From NCBI RefSeq assembly GCF_002119525.1, contig NZ_CP017916.1:1674001-1738000 (forward strand): DNA of 64,000 nt, written 5' to 3'. Both the position numbers and the translations under genes were made by a program. Numbering within the stretch: position 1 is the stretch's first letter; each line of letters begins with the position of its first letter. Origin of the DNA: Vibrio syngnathi. Lineage in GTDB: Bacteria > Pseudomonadota > Gammaproteobacteria > Enterobacterales > Vibrionaceae. Under the pieces are notes generated by a model. The model was given only the letters and a program-made list of their open reading frames with translations, had not been told where the DNA came from and searched no databases. Below, piece after piece: positions 50,101-53,868 of the stretch.

Positions 50101-50902
50101 TGATGGTTAGCTCACCCGTACCTGAGCCTGTCACGCCCGTCGCACCCGTCACTTTCAGGCTCAGTTTCTCATCACCTTCGTACGTGCCGTCTTCTTTGGT
50201 CTCGACTTCAACGATTAACTTAGTTTCACCCGCTTTGACGGTGTAAGAGCCGTCGGCGTTCGCCGTCACTACGTTACCCGCGGCATCTTTCACAACAATG
50301 CTTGTGATGTCGTCCGCTGTTGCCGTTCCGTATAACGCCTCTAGCGTAACGCTAACATCGCCTGACGCAGCTTTACTTAGACTTACGTCGAAAATTGCTG
50401 TTGAGCCTTCATTAATAATTTGGCTGTCTTCGATACTTACGGTTGGCTCAACTTCTATTGAACGGAACAGATCAAGCAAACTCAAGCTTTGAGTTCGGGA
50501 CAAACCCAAGCCTTCGAAACCAGTTGTTACAAATTCGGTAACTGGGATGGTTTCGTCACCATCACGCTCAATGGTTCCACTGCTCACTAAGCTCGAACCA
50601 CTTACACCAGCAGCAGTTGCGAACTCTTCGCCTAACTCTGTAGGATCTTGCCCTTCTTCTAAAGCGGCAAAAATATTTTCAATGTCTTGGTCAAGATCGA
50701 CTTCATCGCCATCTTTTCCTTGTGGCGTAAAGCGCTTAACTGAAATCTGAGATTCAGAATTTGCATTTTGGGATTCTAAAACGACATCCCCAGCTTGTAA
50801 TGGCTGGCCGTCTTCTAGGACCTTGATTGTGCCATCTATCGAAATAACAATGCGTTGACCTAATGCTAATGCACCGCTCGCATTCAATACTGTCATGTCC
50901 AT
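29192..50902 (-). CDS. Giant LapA-type RTX/Calx-beta repeat adhesin, type I secreted
   Basis: A single frame of about 7,236 residues. I prefer the ATG at 50902 because AGGG lies six bases upstream; an in-frame ATG at 50920 has no ribosome-binding site. Order from the N-terminus: a LapA-like retention domain ending in a TAAG site (50606-50617) where LapG-type proteases cut; three similar Calx-beta units (~49235-50450); one variant unit; 38 complete and one partial copy of a 137-residue repeat (~32970-48787); several diverse Calx-beta/cadherin-like domains (~31140-32800); a vWFA domain with MIDAS DTSGSMS, GGGTDYDD and ISDGKPQ (~30480-31090); RTX nonapeptides GGSGDDVIDGG, GGAGDDILIGG and GGIGNDILTGG (~29540-29745); and a type I secretion C-terminal domain (VCA0849 type). 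It should be a surface-tethered biofilm or host adhesin, calcium-folded outside the cell. TolC/OmpA genes are divergent from it. Confidence 0.95.
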   Translation of the reverse strand: MDMTVLNASGALALGQRIVISIDGTIKVLEDGQPLQAGDVVLESQNANSESQISVKRFTPQGKDGDEVDLDQDIENIFAALEEGQDPTELGEEFATAAGVSGSSLVSSGTIERDGDETIPVTEFVTTGFEGLGLSRTQSLSLLDLFRSIEVEPTVSIEDSQIINEGSTAIFDVSLSKAASGDVSVTLEALYGTATADDITSIVVKDAAGNVVTANADGSYTVKAGETKLIVEVETKEDGTYEGDEKLSLKVTGATGVTGSGTGELTIKDDGTGPVDPTNPPVNPDDRPSVSIEDSKVINEGSTASFDVSLSKAASVDVSVTLETLYGTATADDITSIVVKDAAGNVVTPNADGSYTVKAGETKLTVEVATKDDGTYEGDEKLSLKVTGATGVTGSGTGELTIKDDGTGPVDPTDPTSPVNPDDRPSVSIEDSKLINEGSTASFDVSLSKASSVDVSVTLETLYGTATADDITSIVVKDAAGNVVTPNADGSYTVKAGETKLVVEVATKDDGTYEGDEKLSLKVTGATGVTGSGTGELTIKDDGTGPVDPGKPADNDKPTLTVGDAALVVEGQSASFAVSLSNAVDADLTYKFDLDVSDSAEIADFVATSGKVMLNVSYTVEGQAVSTTVENGKTLSIPGNAVGITVVVATQDDPYLEGAENFKLNVNVSGTVGDANNTLNISDFGTGTITDETTTDPTDPNPKDTVFAQISVDQASVTEGGELTYTITLVDKAGNVVDVPAGQSVDVALNWSGAAAGGADTSLLPSSVTVTGGNHSANFKVQTTDDALNEGSEALNVQVTGVTDTDNSFEQVAAAAGNAGQANSTITDETTTDPTDPNPKDTVFAQISVDQASVTEGGELTYTITLVDKAGNVVDVPAGQSVDVALNWSGAAAGGADTSLLPSSVTVTGGNHSANFKVQTTDDALNEGSEALNVQVTGVTDTDNSFEQVAAAAGNAGQANSTITDETTTDPTDPNPKDTVFAQISVDQASVTEGGELTYTITLVDKAGNVVDVPAGQSVDVALNWSGAAAGGADTSLLPSSVTVTGGNHSANFKVQTTDDALNEGSEALNVQVTGVTDTDNSFEQVAAAAGNAGQANSTITDETTTDPTDPNPKDTVFAQISVDQASVTEGGELTYTITLVDKAGNVVDVPAGQSVDVALNWSGAAAGGADTSLLPSSVTVTGGNHSANFKVQTTDDALNEGSEALNVQVTGVTDTDNSFEQVAAAAGNAGQANSTITDETTTDPTDPNPKDTVFAQISVDQASVTEGGELTYTITLVDKAGNVVDVPAGQSVDVALNWSGAAAGGADTSLLPSSVTVTGGNHSANFKVQTTDDALNEGSEALNVQVTGVTDTDNSFEQVAAAAGNAGQANSTITDETTTDPTDPNPKDTVFAQISVDQASVTEGGELTYTITLVDKAGNVVDVPAGQSVDVALNWSGAAAGGADTSLLPSSVTVTGGNHSANFKVQTTDDALNEGSEALNVQVTGVTDTDNSFEQVAAAAGNAGQANSTITDETTTDPTDPNPKDTVFAQISVDQASVTEGGELTYTITLVDKAGNVVDVPAGQSVDVALNWSGAAAGGADTSLLPSSVTVTGGNHSANFKVQTTDDALNEGSEALNVQVTGVTDTDNSFEQVAAAAGNAGQANSTITDETTTDPTDPNPKDTVFAQISVDQASVTEGGELTYTITLVDKAGNVVDVPAGQSVDVALNWSGAAAGGADTSLLPSSVTVTGGNHSANFKVQTTDDALNEGSEALNVQVTGVTDTDNSFEQVAAAAGNAGQANSTITDETTTDPTDPNPKDTVFAQISVDQASVTEGGELTYTITLVDKAGNVVDVPAGQSVDVALNWSGAAAGGADTSLLPSSVTVTGGNHSANFKVQTTDDALNEGSEALNVQVTGVTDTDNSFEQVAAAAGNAGQANSTITDETTTDPTDPNPKDTVFAQISVDQASVTEGGELTYTITLVDKAGNVVDVPAGQSVDVALNWSGAAAGGADTSLLPSSVTVTGGNHSANFKVQTTDDALNEGSEALNVQVTGVTDTDNSFEQVAAAAGNAGQANSTITDETTTDPTDPNPKDTVFAQISVDQASVTEGGELTYTITLVDKAGNVVDVPAGQSVDVALNWSGAAAGGADTSLLPSSVTVTGGNHSANFKVQTTDDALNEGSEALNVQVTGVTDTDNSFEQVAAAAGNAGQANSTITDETTTDPTDPNPKDTVFAQISVDQASVTEGGELTYTITLVDKAGNVVDVPAGQSVDVALNWSGAAAGGADTSLLPSSVTVTGGNHSANFKVQTTDDALNEGSEALNVQVTGVTDTDNSFEQVAAAAGNAGQANSTITDETTTDPTDPNPKDTVFAQISVDQASVTEGGELTYTITLVDKAGNVVDVPAGQSVDVALNWSGAAAGGADTSLLPSSVTVTGGNHSANFKVQTTDDALNEGSEALNVQVTGVTDTDNSFEQVAAAAGNAGQANSTITDETTTDPTDPNPKDTVFAQISVDQASVTEGGELTYTITLVDKAGNVVDVPAGQSVDVALNWSGAAAGGADTSLLPSSVTVTGGNHSANFKVQTTDDALNEGSEALNVQVTGVTDTDNSFEQVAAAAGNAGQANSTITDETTTDPTDPNPKDTVFAQISVDQASVTEGGELTYTITLVDKAGNVVDVPAGQSVDVALNWSGAAAGGADTSLLPSSVTVTGGNHSANFKVQTTDDALNEGSEALNVQVTGVTDTDNSFEQVAAAAGNAGQANSTITDETTTDPTDPNPKDTVFAQISVDQASVTEGGELTYTITLVDKAGNVVDVPAGQSVDVALNWSGAAAGGADTSLLPSSVTVTGGNHSANFKVQTTDDALNEGSEALNVQVTGVTDTDNSFEQVAAAAGNAGQANSTITDETTTDPTDPNPKDTVFAQISVDQASVTEGGELTYTITLVDKAGNVVDVPAGQSVDVALNWSGAAAGGADTSFLPSSVTVTGGNHSANFKVQTTDDALNEGSEALNVQVTGVTDTDNSFEQVAAAAGNAGQANSTITDETTTDPTDPNPKDTVFAQISVDQASVTEGGELTYTITLVDKAGNVVDVPAGQSVDVALNWSGAAAGGADTSLLPSSVTVTGGNHSANFKVQTTDDALNEGSEALNVQVTGVTDTDNSFEQVAAAAGNAGQANSTITDETTTDPTDPNPKDTVFAQISVDQASVTEGGELTYTITLVDKAGNVVDVPAGQSVDVALNWSGAAAGGADTSLLPSSVTVTGGNHSANFKVQTTDDALNEGSEALNVQVTGVTDTDNSFEQVAAAAGNAGQANSTITDETTTDPTDPNPKDTVFAQISVDQASVTEGGELTYTITLVDKAGNVVDVPAGQSVDVALNWSGAAAGGADTSLLPSSVTVTGGNHSANFKVQTTDDALNEGSEALNVQVTGVTDTDNSFEQVAAAAGNAGQANSTITDETTTDPTDPNPKDTVFAQISVDQASVTEGGELTYTITLVDKAGNVVDVPAGQSVDVALNWSGAAAGGADTSLLPSSVTVTGGNHSANFKVQTTDDALNEGSEALNVQVTGVTDTDNSFEQVAAAAGNAGQANSTITDETTTDPTDPNPKDTVFAQISVDQASVTEGGELTYTITLVDKAGNVVDVPAGQSVDVALNWSGAAAGGADTSLLPSSVTVTGGNHSANFKVQTTDDALNEGSEALNVQVTGVTDTDNSFEQVAAAAGNAGQANSTITDETTTDPTDPNPKDTVFAQISVDQASVTEGGELTYTITLVDKAGNVVDVPAGQSVDVALNWSGAAAGGADTSLLPSSVTVTGGNHSANFKVQTTDDALNEGSEALNVQVTGVTDTDNSFEQVAAAAGNAGQANSTITDETTTDPTDPNPKDTVFAQISVDQASVTEGGELTYTITLVDKAGNVVDVPAGQSVDVALNWSGAAAGGADTSLLPSSVTVTGGNHSANFKVQTTDDALNEGSEALNVQVTGVTDTDNSFEQVAAAAGNAGQANSTITDETTTDPTDPNPKDTVFAQISVDQASVTEGGELTYTITLVDKAGNVVDVPAGQSVDVALNWSGAAAGGADTSLLPSSVTVTGGNHSANFKVQTTDDALNEGSEALNVQVTGVTDTDNSFEQVAAAAGNAGQANSTITDETTTDPTDPNPKDTVFAQISVDQASVTEGGELTYTITLVDKAGNVVDVPAGQSVDVALNWSGAAAGGADTSLLPSSVTVTGGNHSANFKVQTTDDALNEGSEALNVQVTGVTDTDNSFEQVAAAAGNAGQANSTITDETTTDPTDPNPKDTVFAQISVDQASVTEGGELTYTITLVDKAGNVVDVPAGQSVDVALNWSGAAAGGADTSLLPSSVTVTGGNHSANFKVQTTDDALNEGSEALNVQVTGVTDTDNSFEQVAAAAGNAGQANSTITDETTTDPTDPNPKDTVFAQISVDQASVTEGGELTYTITLVDKAGNVVDVPAGQSVDVALNWSGAAAGGADTSLLPSSVTVTGGNHSANFKVQTTDDALNEGSEALNVQVTGVTDTDNSFEQVAAAAGNAGQANSTITDETTTDPTDPNPKDTVFAQISVDQASVTEGGELTYTITLVDKAGNVVDVPAGQSVDVALNWSGAAAGGADTSLLPSSVTVTGGNHSANFKVQTTDDALNEGSEALNVQVTGVTDTDNSFEQVAAAAGNAGQANSTITDETTTDPTDPNPKDTVFAQISVDQASVTEGGELTYTITLVDKAGNVVDVPAGQSVDVALNWSGAAAGGADTSFLPSSVTVTGGNHSANFKVQTTDDALNEGSEALNVQVTGVTDTDNSFEQVAAAAGNAGQANSTITDETTTDPTDPNPKDTVFAQISVDQASVTEGGELTYTITLVDKAGNVVDVPAGQSVDVALNWSGAAAGGADTSLLPSSVTVTGGNHSANFKVQTTDDALNEGSEALNVQVTGVTDTDNSFEQVAAAAGNAGQANSTITDETTTDPTDPNPKDTVFAQISVDQASVTEGGELTYTITLVDKAGNVVDVPAGQSVDVALNWSGAAAGGADTSLLPSSVTVTGGNHSANFKVQTTDDALNEGSEALNVQVTGVTDTDNSFEQVAAAAGNAGQANSTITDETTTDPTDPNPKDTVFAQISVDQASVTEGGELTYTITLVDKAGNVVDVPAGQSVDVALNWSGAAAGGADTSLLPSSVTVTGGNHSANFKVQTTDDALNEGSEALNVQVTGVTDTDNSFEQVAAAAGNAGQANSTITDETTTDPTDPNPKDTVFAQISVDQASVTEGGELTYTITLVDKAGNVVDVPAGQSVDVALNWSGAAAGGADTSLLPSSVTVTGGNHSANFKVQTTDDALNEGSEALNVQVTGVTDTDNSFEQVAAAAGNAGQANSTITDETTTDPTDPNPKDTVFAQISVDQASVTEGGELTYTITLVDKAGNVVDVPAGQSVDVALNWSGAAAGGADTSLLPSSVTVTGGNHSANFKVQTTDDALNEGSEALNVQVTGVTDTDNSFEQVAAAAGNAGQANSTITDETTTDPTDPNPKDTVFAQISVDQASVTEGGELTYTITLVDKAGNVVDVPAGQSVDVALNWSGAAAGGADTSLLPSSVTVTGGNHSANFKVQTTDDALNEGSEALNVQVTGVTDTDNSFEQVAAAAGNAGQANSTITDETTTDPTDPNPKDTVFAQISVDQASVTEGGELTYTITLVDKAGNVVDVPAGQSVDVALNWSGAAAGGADTSLLPSSVTVTGGNHSANFKVQTTDDALNEGSEALNVQVTGVTDTDNSFEQVAAAAGNAGQANSTITDETTTDPTDPNPKDTVFAQISVDQASVTEGGELTYTITLVDKAGNVVDVPAGQSVDVALNWSGAAAGGADTSLLPSSVTVTGGNHSANFKVQTTDDALNEGSEALNVQVTGVTDTDNSFEQVAAAAGNAGQANSTITDETTTDPTDPNPKDTVFAQISVDQASVTEGGELTYTITLVDKAGNVVDVPAGQSVDVALNWSGAAAGGADTSLLPSSVTVTGNSTSFKVQTINDPLKETQEELAVTISNLDTGSVFEQAKPGLNGSNRAVSSIKDNDVTIKVHDAVPVNEGDKASFKVTLNEASSEKQYVKFEATTNGYDTEFDDIDTNSLTYEYKDANGVFQVANVVNGYVEIPAGRTELRVTVQTVQDDKFEWTERFGLHIVDTKSQVGGTSSIDEANSDLKGQGTIKLDHTDNPTLTLTNANAVDEGNTAVFDGQLSKVSEASIEMKVEFEFSNGVGKANLEDLAADISKPFAGVTVTYVSGGVIKTISVNEVDGTFTLPARVTDFKVNVDTVNDNRFETSEDFGIKLSEIPFQSSTDASKDVIINHGQHGVSATGSINEDASDKPAISVSDALAVKEGGVLEYSVALTGSSDIEVKYSFNFPNSSDVKKADISFTDGVKLSADKQFIIVPKHVSNFKVIVPTLDDVLVENTENYTISIGGDTGTGSILDNEVAPIVRNQSVSLSEEGLMNGIPDNNGLPTDSTDAYSIQGDLVITDANNNLHDTVFSETSTINITTSTGQPLTSSGSLVTWNVSNGGHTLVGSANGQNVIEATLTSDGHYEIHLKGPVDHTNVNGEDSLVLQIPVIAKDTSGLTSTGGQISVSIEDDQPVAKNIDISVSPETKSNTNVQLILDTSGSMSNSSNGKLAIMKAAVSKMLDQYHDMGDVRVQLIDFNSRSTRLEFNGRAWMTVSEAKYLVNRLTAGGGTDYDDAVKKARQSWDHDEHLQLDNANNVSYFISDGKPQDGHDDATISDNEETKWANHLISNGITSQSIGINSSGSLNDSGQIDRVSYDGTKGSSSGADTDAIIIKDANGLSDVLTQSIIKTVSGHLTQDGGFGADGGYVSQLVIDGVTFNFDGTTIRSIGQNSKISFTKNESTNELKVTVDGKYTLSIDMDTGSYKFGGKPQARPETVDFDYTLKDGDGDTSSSHISFDVMGSKGSVDVSSTGKMIDSVKVLHDNLSWIGSPAVTNGQAGYNKIVDNVDINKGVSINVGDAGDAVWTGQGDDVIYLGDSHAVLDQNTGQASNQDAINTYIKDVFTQGRDSNVILNPNQGEDSEIAATNNSTANLDVAHGGGGSDYIYGEGGSDVIFGGSGDDVIDGGEGTDGLRGGTGHDTLKGGAGDDILIGGIGNDILTGGSDDDIFKFVDQGSGVRNGEKDTITDFTKGADKIDISDLLHTDSSDSINSLLQSSKIGISLEGGDNMSTADLKLTVTDGGKTQEIILQDSAEQFDSYISNGSISDVSGLLNDILKIYDN
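33170..48787 (-). repeat. 38 complete tandem 411-bp repeats inside the giant adhesin
   Basis: Thirty-eight head-to-tail units of exactly 411 bp (137 codons, VFAQISVDQAS through to DPTDPNPKDT) fill 15,618 bases; a 39th unit continues to about 32970 and then diverges. Units differ at only a few sites that I could see: GCC/GCG for one Ala, GTC/GTT and GTG/GTA in the VDVPAG segment, and a Leu-to-Phe change in units 17 and 30 (numbered from the N-terminal side). Central units are almost all of one type; variants cluster at both ends. Unit pairs 36-35 and 34-33 carry the same alternating variants, an 822-bp duplication. Copy number from an assembly of such identical units deserves caution. Confidence 0.95.
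49235..50450 (-). repeat. Three longer-diverged Calx-beta repeats at the adhesin N-terminal side
   Basis: Three similar units (VSIEDS..INEGSTA..FDVSLSKA to GTGELTIKDDGTGPVDP). The TCATCTTTGATGGTTAGCTC marker begins at 49278, 49689 and 50094, so the period is 411 and 405 bp. They differ from one another by many substitutions and use a different sequence family from the main array, although the unit length is nearly the same. Confidence 0.85.
50606..50617 (-). other. TAAG motif: predicted LapG-type cleavage site in the adhesin
   Basis: Codons ACT GCT GCT GGT encode Thr-Ala-Ala-Gly about 96-99 residues from the preferred start, inside EEFATAAGVSGSS. In LapA and relatives a periplasmic BTLCP protease (LapG) cuts between the two alanines to release the adhesin when c-di-GMP falls. 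The helical segment before it (ENIFAALEEGQDPTELGEEF) fits the known context. Confidence 0.75.
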
Positions 50903-51302
50903 ATAAATCCCTAAGCTCATTTTCTGTTCGCGACGTCAAAATAGTGACATCAATTCTATAATCTAGTGACAATATAACATCTAATGTCATATAATTCCTA
51001 GCTATGAATTGCATGTTTAATAACTTACAATGTAAACGAATGATAACGGTCACTGAGTGATAATTAAGATGACGAAAACTTGCATATAAGTTATTGTCTT
51101 AGGGAAAGATAACCCAAACACTCAAATCAAATTTAAGTACTCAAAATCGACTTAAATTGTACGGCGATCGGTTAACAACTTTACAACCATTTACGAATGC
51201 TCACCGGGCATTCGTTATTTTTTTGGCGGTTCATCTAAATTTGATATATTCAAGCTTAAAAGCGACAAACTTAGGTGATACTCCATTTTTGGGAGATTGA
51301 AA
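50903..51302. promoter_or_regulatory. Divergent regulatory region between adhesin and TolC gene
   Basis: About 400 AT-rich bases with no supported gene. It must contain the promoters for the adhesin (minus) and the TolC/OmpA pair (plus). A dyad TCACT-G-AGTGA lies at 51050-51060. Several short repeats of TGTCA/TGACA type occur between 50930 and 50990. No specific regulator consensus was recognised. Confidence 0.5.
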
Positions 51303-52610
51303 TTGAACTGGATTAAAACGACTACATTAGGGTTGGCTATTGCACTCAGTTTACCGGCTAGCGCACAAACCTTAGAGCAAGCCGTCGCGTTTACTTTAGA
51401 AAGTAACCCTGAAATCAAAGCGGCATATAACCAGTACGTTAGTCAACGTTACCTTAACGATGCTTCTGGTGGAGCTTACCGCCCGAGTATAGATTTAGAC
51501 GGTGGCATTGGTTACGAATATACGGATTTGGCTACGAATTCGAGCTCAACAGATCTAACGCGTAAAGAAGCAGCAATTACGTTGACACAACTCATTTGGG
51601 ATGGCGCGAATACTTCTAACGACATTGATCGTACCGCTGCTGATGCAGAGTCTGTCCGTTATCAATTACTATCTAGCGCTCAAGATATTGCACTGCAAGT
51701 CACCAAAGTTTATCTTGATTCCGTTAAAGCTTATGAAGTGCTTACACTTTCTGAAAACAATCTCGCGACGCACAAAAATATCTATATAGATATCAAGAAA
51801 CGAGTTGATTCAGGCATTGGGTCTACAGCAGACATGTCTCAGGTGGAAGCTCGTATTGCAAAAGCTCATGGTAATTTGCTGGCAGCTCAAAATAATTTAT
51901 TTGATGCCCATACTCAATTCAAACGCCTTGTTGGCCAAGCCCCACTAGGCTTGGTATATCCACGTGCTGACGCAGGCTCTATTCCTTATACGATCGACGG
52001 TGCTTTGGCAAAAGCCTTTAACCAACACCCGGTTATCAAAATTGCACAAGCTGACGTAGATTCAGCGAAGTTCCAATACAAGCAGTCGAAGAGTACCAAC
52101 TACCCAACTGTTTCTTTTGAAGCAGCTCAAAGGTGGCGCGATGATGCAGGTGGTACGAAAGGCAACAGCGATGAATTTTCTGCGATGTTCCGCTTAAAGT
52201 ACAATCTCTATAACGGTGGAGCCGATCAAGACCGTGCCGAAAGTGCCGCTTATCAACTCAACAAAGCAAAAGACCTACGTGAGAGTACTTACCGCAATGT
52301 AGAAGAAAGCTTACGCCTTTCATGGAGCGCTCTTGACTTAACCGTTCAGCAGAAAGATTTCTTGTCGGATCACGTAGACTCGGCTTCTGACACCGTTATC
52401 TCTTATGAAAAACAATACCGAATTGGTAAGCGTACCCTTCTCGATCTACTTAACACTGAAAATGAACTCTTCGAAGCACGTAAGGGATTTTTAGACGCTA
52501 AGTACGATGTACAGTACGCAAAGTATAGAGTCATGAATGCGACAGGTAATCTATTAACAGGGTTACGTGTAGAGACTCCACAAGAATGGAATGAAAAGGT
52601 AGAATATTAA
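51303..52610 (+). CDS. TolC-family outer-membrane channel of a type I secretion system (LapE/AggA-like)
   Basis: A 435-residue TolC-fold protein that should form the outer-membrane duct for the adjacent adhesin. I place the start at TTG 51303, seven bases after GGGAG; a TTG at 51297 lies too close to it. The signal peptide ends at LPASA before QTLEQAVAF. TolC repeats are visible in TLEQAVAFTLESNPEIKAAY, YRPSIDLDGGIGYEYTD, the second-half ALAKAFNQHPVIKIAQADV and the final LLDLLNTENELFEARKGFLD. It is divergent from the adhesin and overlaps the OmpA-like gene by one base (TAATG). The usual inner-membrane ABC and HlyD partners are not nearby. Confidence 0.9.
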   Translation: MNWIKTTTLGLAIALSLPASAQTLEQAVAFTLESNPEIKAAYNQYVSQRYLNDASGGAYRPSIDLDGGIGYEYTDLATNSSSTDLTRKEAAITLTQLIWDGANTSNDIDRTAADAESVRYQLLSSAQDIALQVTKVYLDSVKAYEVLTLSENNLATHKNIYIDIKKRVDSGIGSTADMSQVEARIAKAHGNLLAAQNNLFDAHTQFKRLVGQAPLGLVYPRADAGSIPYTIDGALAKAFNQHPVIKIAQADVDSAKFQYKQSKSTNYPTVSFEAAQRWRDDAGGTKGNSDEFSAMFRLKYNLYNGGADQDRAESAAYQLNKAKDLRESTYRNVEESLRLSWSALDLTVQQKDFLSDHVDSASDTVISYEKQYRIGKRTLLDLLNTENELFEARKGFLDAKYDVQYAKYRVMNATGNLLTGLRVETPQEWNEKVEY

Positions 52611-53224
52611 TGAAGCTTCTCAAAACTATACTCCCACTATGCTTCGTGGTTGCTTCTGCCAACATCATGGCTGAAACAAATGATGAGTTCACTTATCGTG
52701 CTCTTCCTAGCACCACACAAAGTTATGATCTCGAAGATGATGATAATGATGGTGTTATCAACGCTCGCGATTTATGTATAGATACACAAATAGGCGCTGA
52801 AATAGATAATGATGGCTGTGGCTCGTATTTCGAGTCTAGTGAACAAAAAGAACTTCATATTTTGTTTGCTAATGACTCTGCAGAAATCAAACCTGTATTC
52901 CTGGGCCAAATCCGTCAAATGGCTGCGTTTCTAAAACGTTACGAGAATACAAGTATCCAACTTCAAGGCTATGCCAGTAAAGTGGGTAATGCTGAACACA
53001 ACCTGAAACTGTCAGAAAAGCGAGCGGACAATGTAAGGCGTGCACTTATCAGCAATGGAATTCCACCGTCTAGAGCCTATACCGTAGGTTACGGTGATGT
53101 CGGCTTCCGTGATAATGACACCGAAACGAATCATGCACTGAACAGAAAAGTTGTAGCTTCTGTTGTCGGATTTAAAGGCAACATTAAAGAAGAGTGGCAT
53201 ATATTTACTAAAATCGGTAAATAG
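52610..53224 (+). CDS. OmpA-family outer-membrane/peptidoglycan protein with a TSP3-type calcium motif
   Basis: A 204-residue secreted protein. It has a signal peptide (to about IMAET), a short calcium-binding TSP3-type segment (DDDNDGVINARDLCIDT then EIDNDGC), and an OmpA C-terminal domain (LHILFANDSAEIKPVFLGQI, LQGYASKVGNAEHNLKLSEK, RADNVRRALISNGIP). The usual peptidoglycan-binding Asp of GHTD is changed (GYAS), while the conserved Arg of KRAD is kept. The start ATG overlaps the stop of the TolC gene (TAATG), so both are translated as a pair. OmpA-like partners are common beside LapE-type TolC proteins of RTX adhesin loci; the exact role is not known. Confidence 0.88.
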   Translation: MKLLKTILPLCFVVASANIMAETNDEFTYRALPSTTQSYDLEDDDNDGVINARDLCIDTQIGAEIDNDGCGSYFESSEQKELHILFANDSAEIKPVFLGQIRQMAAFLKRYENTSIQLQGYASKVGNAEHNLKLSEKRADNVRRALISNGIPPSRAYTVGYGDVGFRDNDTETNHALNRKVVASVVGFKGNIKEEWHIFTKIGK

Positions 53225-53243
53225 ATTCTACCGCACTCAAACC

Positions 53244-53274
53244 ATACTGAAACGTTTGGTAAGCGTTTCAGTAT
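53244..53274 (+). terminator. Hairpin after the TolC-OmpA pair
   Basis: ATACTGAAACG (53244-53254) pairs with CGTTTCAGTAT (53264-53274) around a nine-base loop. The following T-tract is poor (CCTTATAATTCC), so termination may be partial. Confidence 0.55.
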
Positions 53275-53355
53275 CCTTATAATTCCTTGATCGCCATATA
53301 CCTACCCCTTGTATAATGTTAATCTTGTCTTGTTATCAACATAGAGAAATTATTC

Positions 53356-53706
53356 ATGAGCAAACTAACCGCTGATACTCAAGCAAATCTAGAACTTTTC
53401 GTTTCTGAAACACAAGAAACTAAACTGGTATGGGGCCTTCGCAACGAAGAAGGTTGGCTAGCATGTGACTCAAGTGAATTCGAAAACAGTGAAGTGATGC
53501 CGTTCTGGTCTTCAAAAGAGGACGCTCAGACTCACAACGTTGAAGAGTGGGCAGACTTCGAAGTATTAGAAATCCCACTAGATATCTTTGTAGAAGATTG
53601 GTTACTGACCCTAGCTGAAGATGGCGTTCTTGTTGGTACTAACTGGAATGCAACATTGGAAGGCAAAGAACTTGAGCCTTCTGATCTAGCGAAATTATAC
53701 ATCTAG
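53356..53706 (+). CDS. DUF2750 protein
   Basis: A 116-residue acidic cytoplasmic protein of the DUF2750 family. Typical sequence is VWGLRNEEGWLACDS, MPFWSSKEDAQTHNVEEWAD, and IPLDIFVEDWLLTLAEDG followed by VLVGTNWNATLEG. Function is unknown; related proteins appear scattered in bacteria, sometimes like immunity or SUKH-type small acidic proteins, but no toxin gene is adjacent here. It appears to be its own transcription unit between hairpins. Confidence 0.85.
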   Translation: MSKLTADTQANLELFVSETQETKLVWGLRNEEGWLACDSSEFENSEVMPFWSSKEDAQTHNVEEWADFEVLEIPLDIFVEDWLLTLAEDGVLVGTNWNATLEGKELEPSDLAKLYI

Positions 53707-53716
53707 CTTCCAAGAT

Positions 53717-53740
53717 CGGTCGTACAATAGCGTACGACCG
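53717..53740 (+). terminator. Hairpin after the DUF2750 gene
   Basis: CGGTCGTAC (53717-53725) pairs with GTACGACCG (53732-53740) around AATAGC. There is no T-run, so it may stabilise the mRNA end rather than terminate on its own. Confidence 0.45.
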
Positions 53741-53868
53741 GTTACCCATGATAAGCCATTGAGAATTAGAGATTTACCTCACATAAAAAACCATCAACTC
53801 GCCAAAAAAATTGAAGCAATATCAAACTAACAATAGAATACCGTTCTTTATCTGATTGATATTATCTC

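Noticed and set aside
51215..51418. Minus-strand open frame of 67 codons in the adhesin/TolC promoter region
   Set aside because: It overlaps the signal peptide of the TolC-like gene on the other strand and has no start signal.
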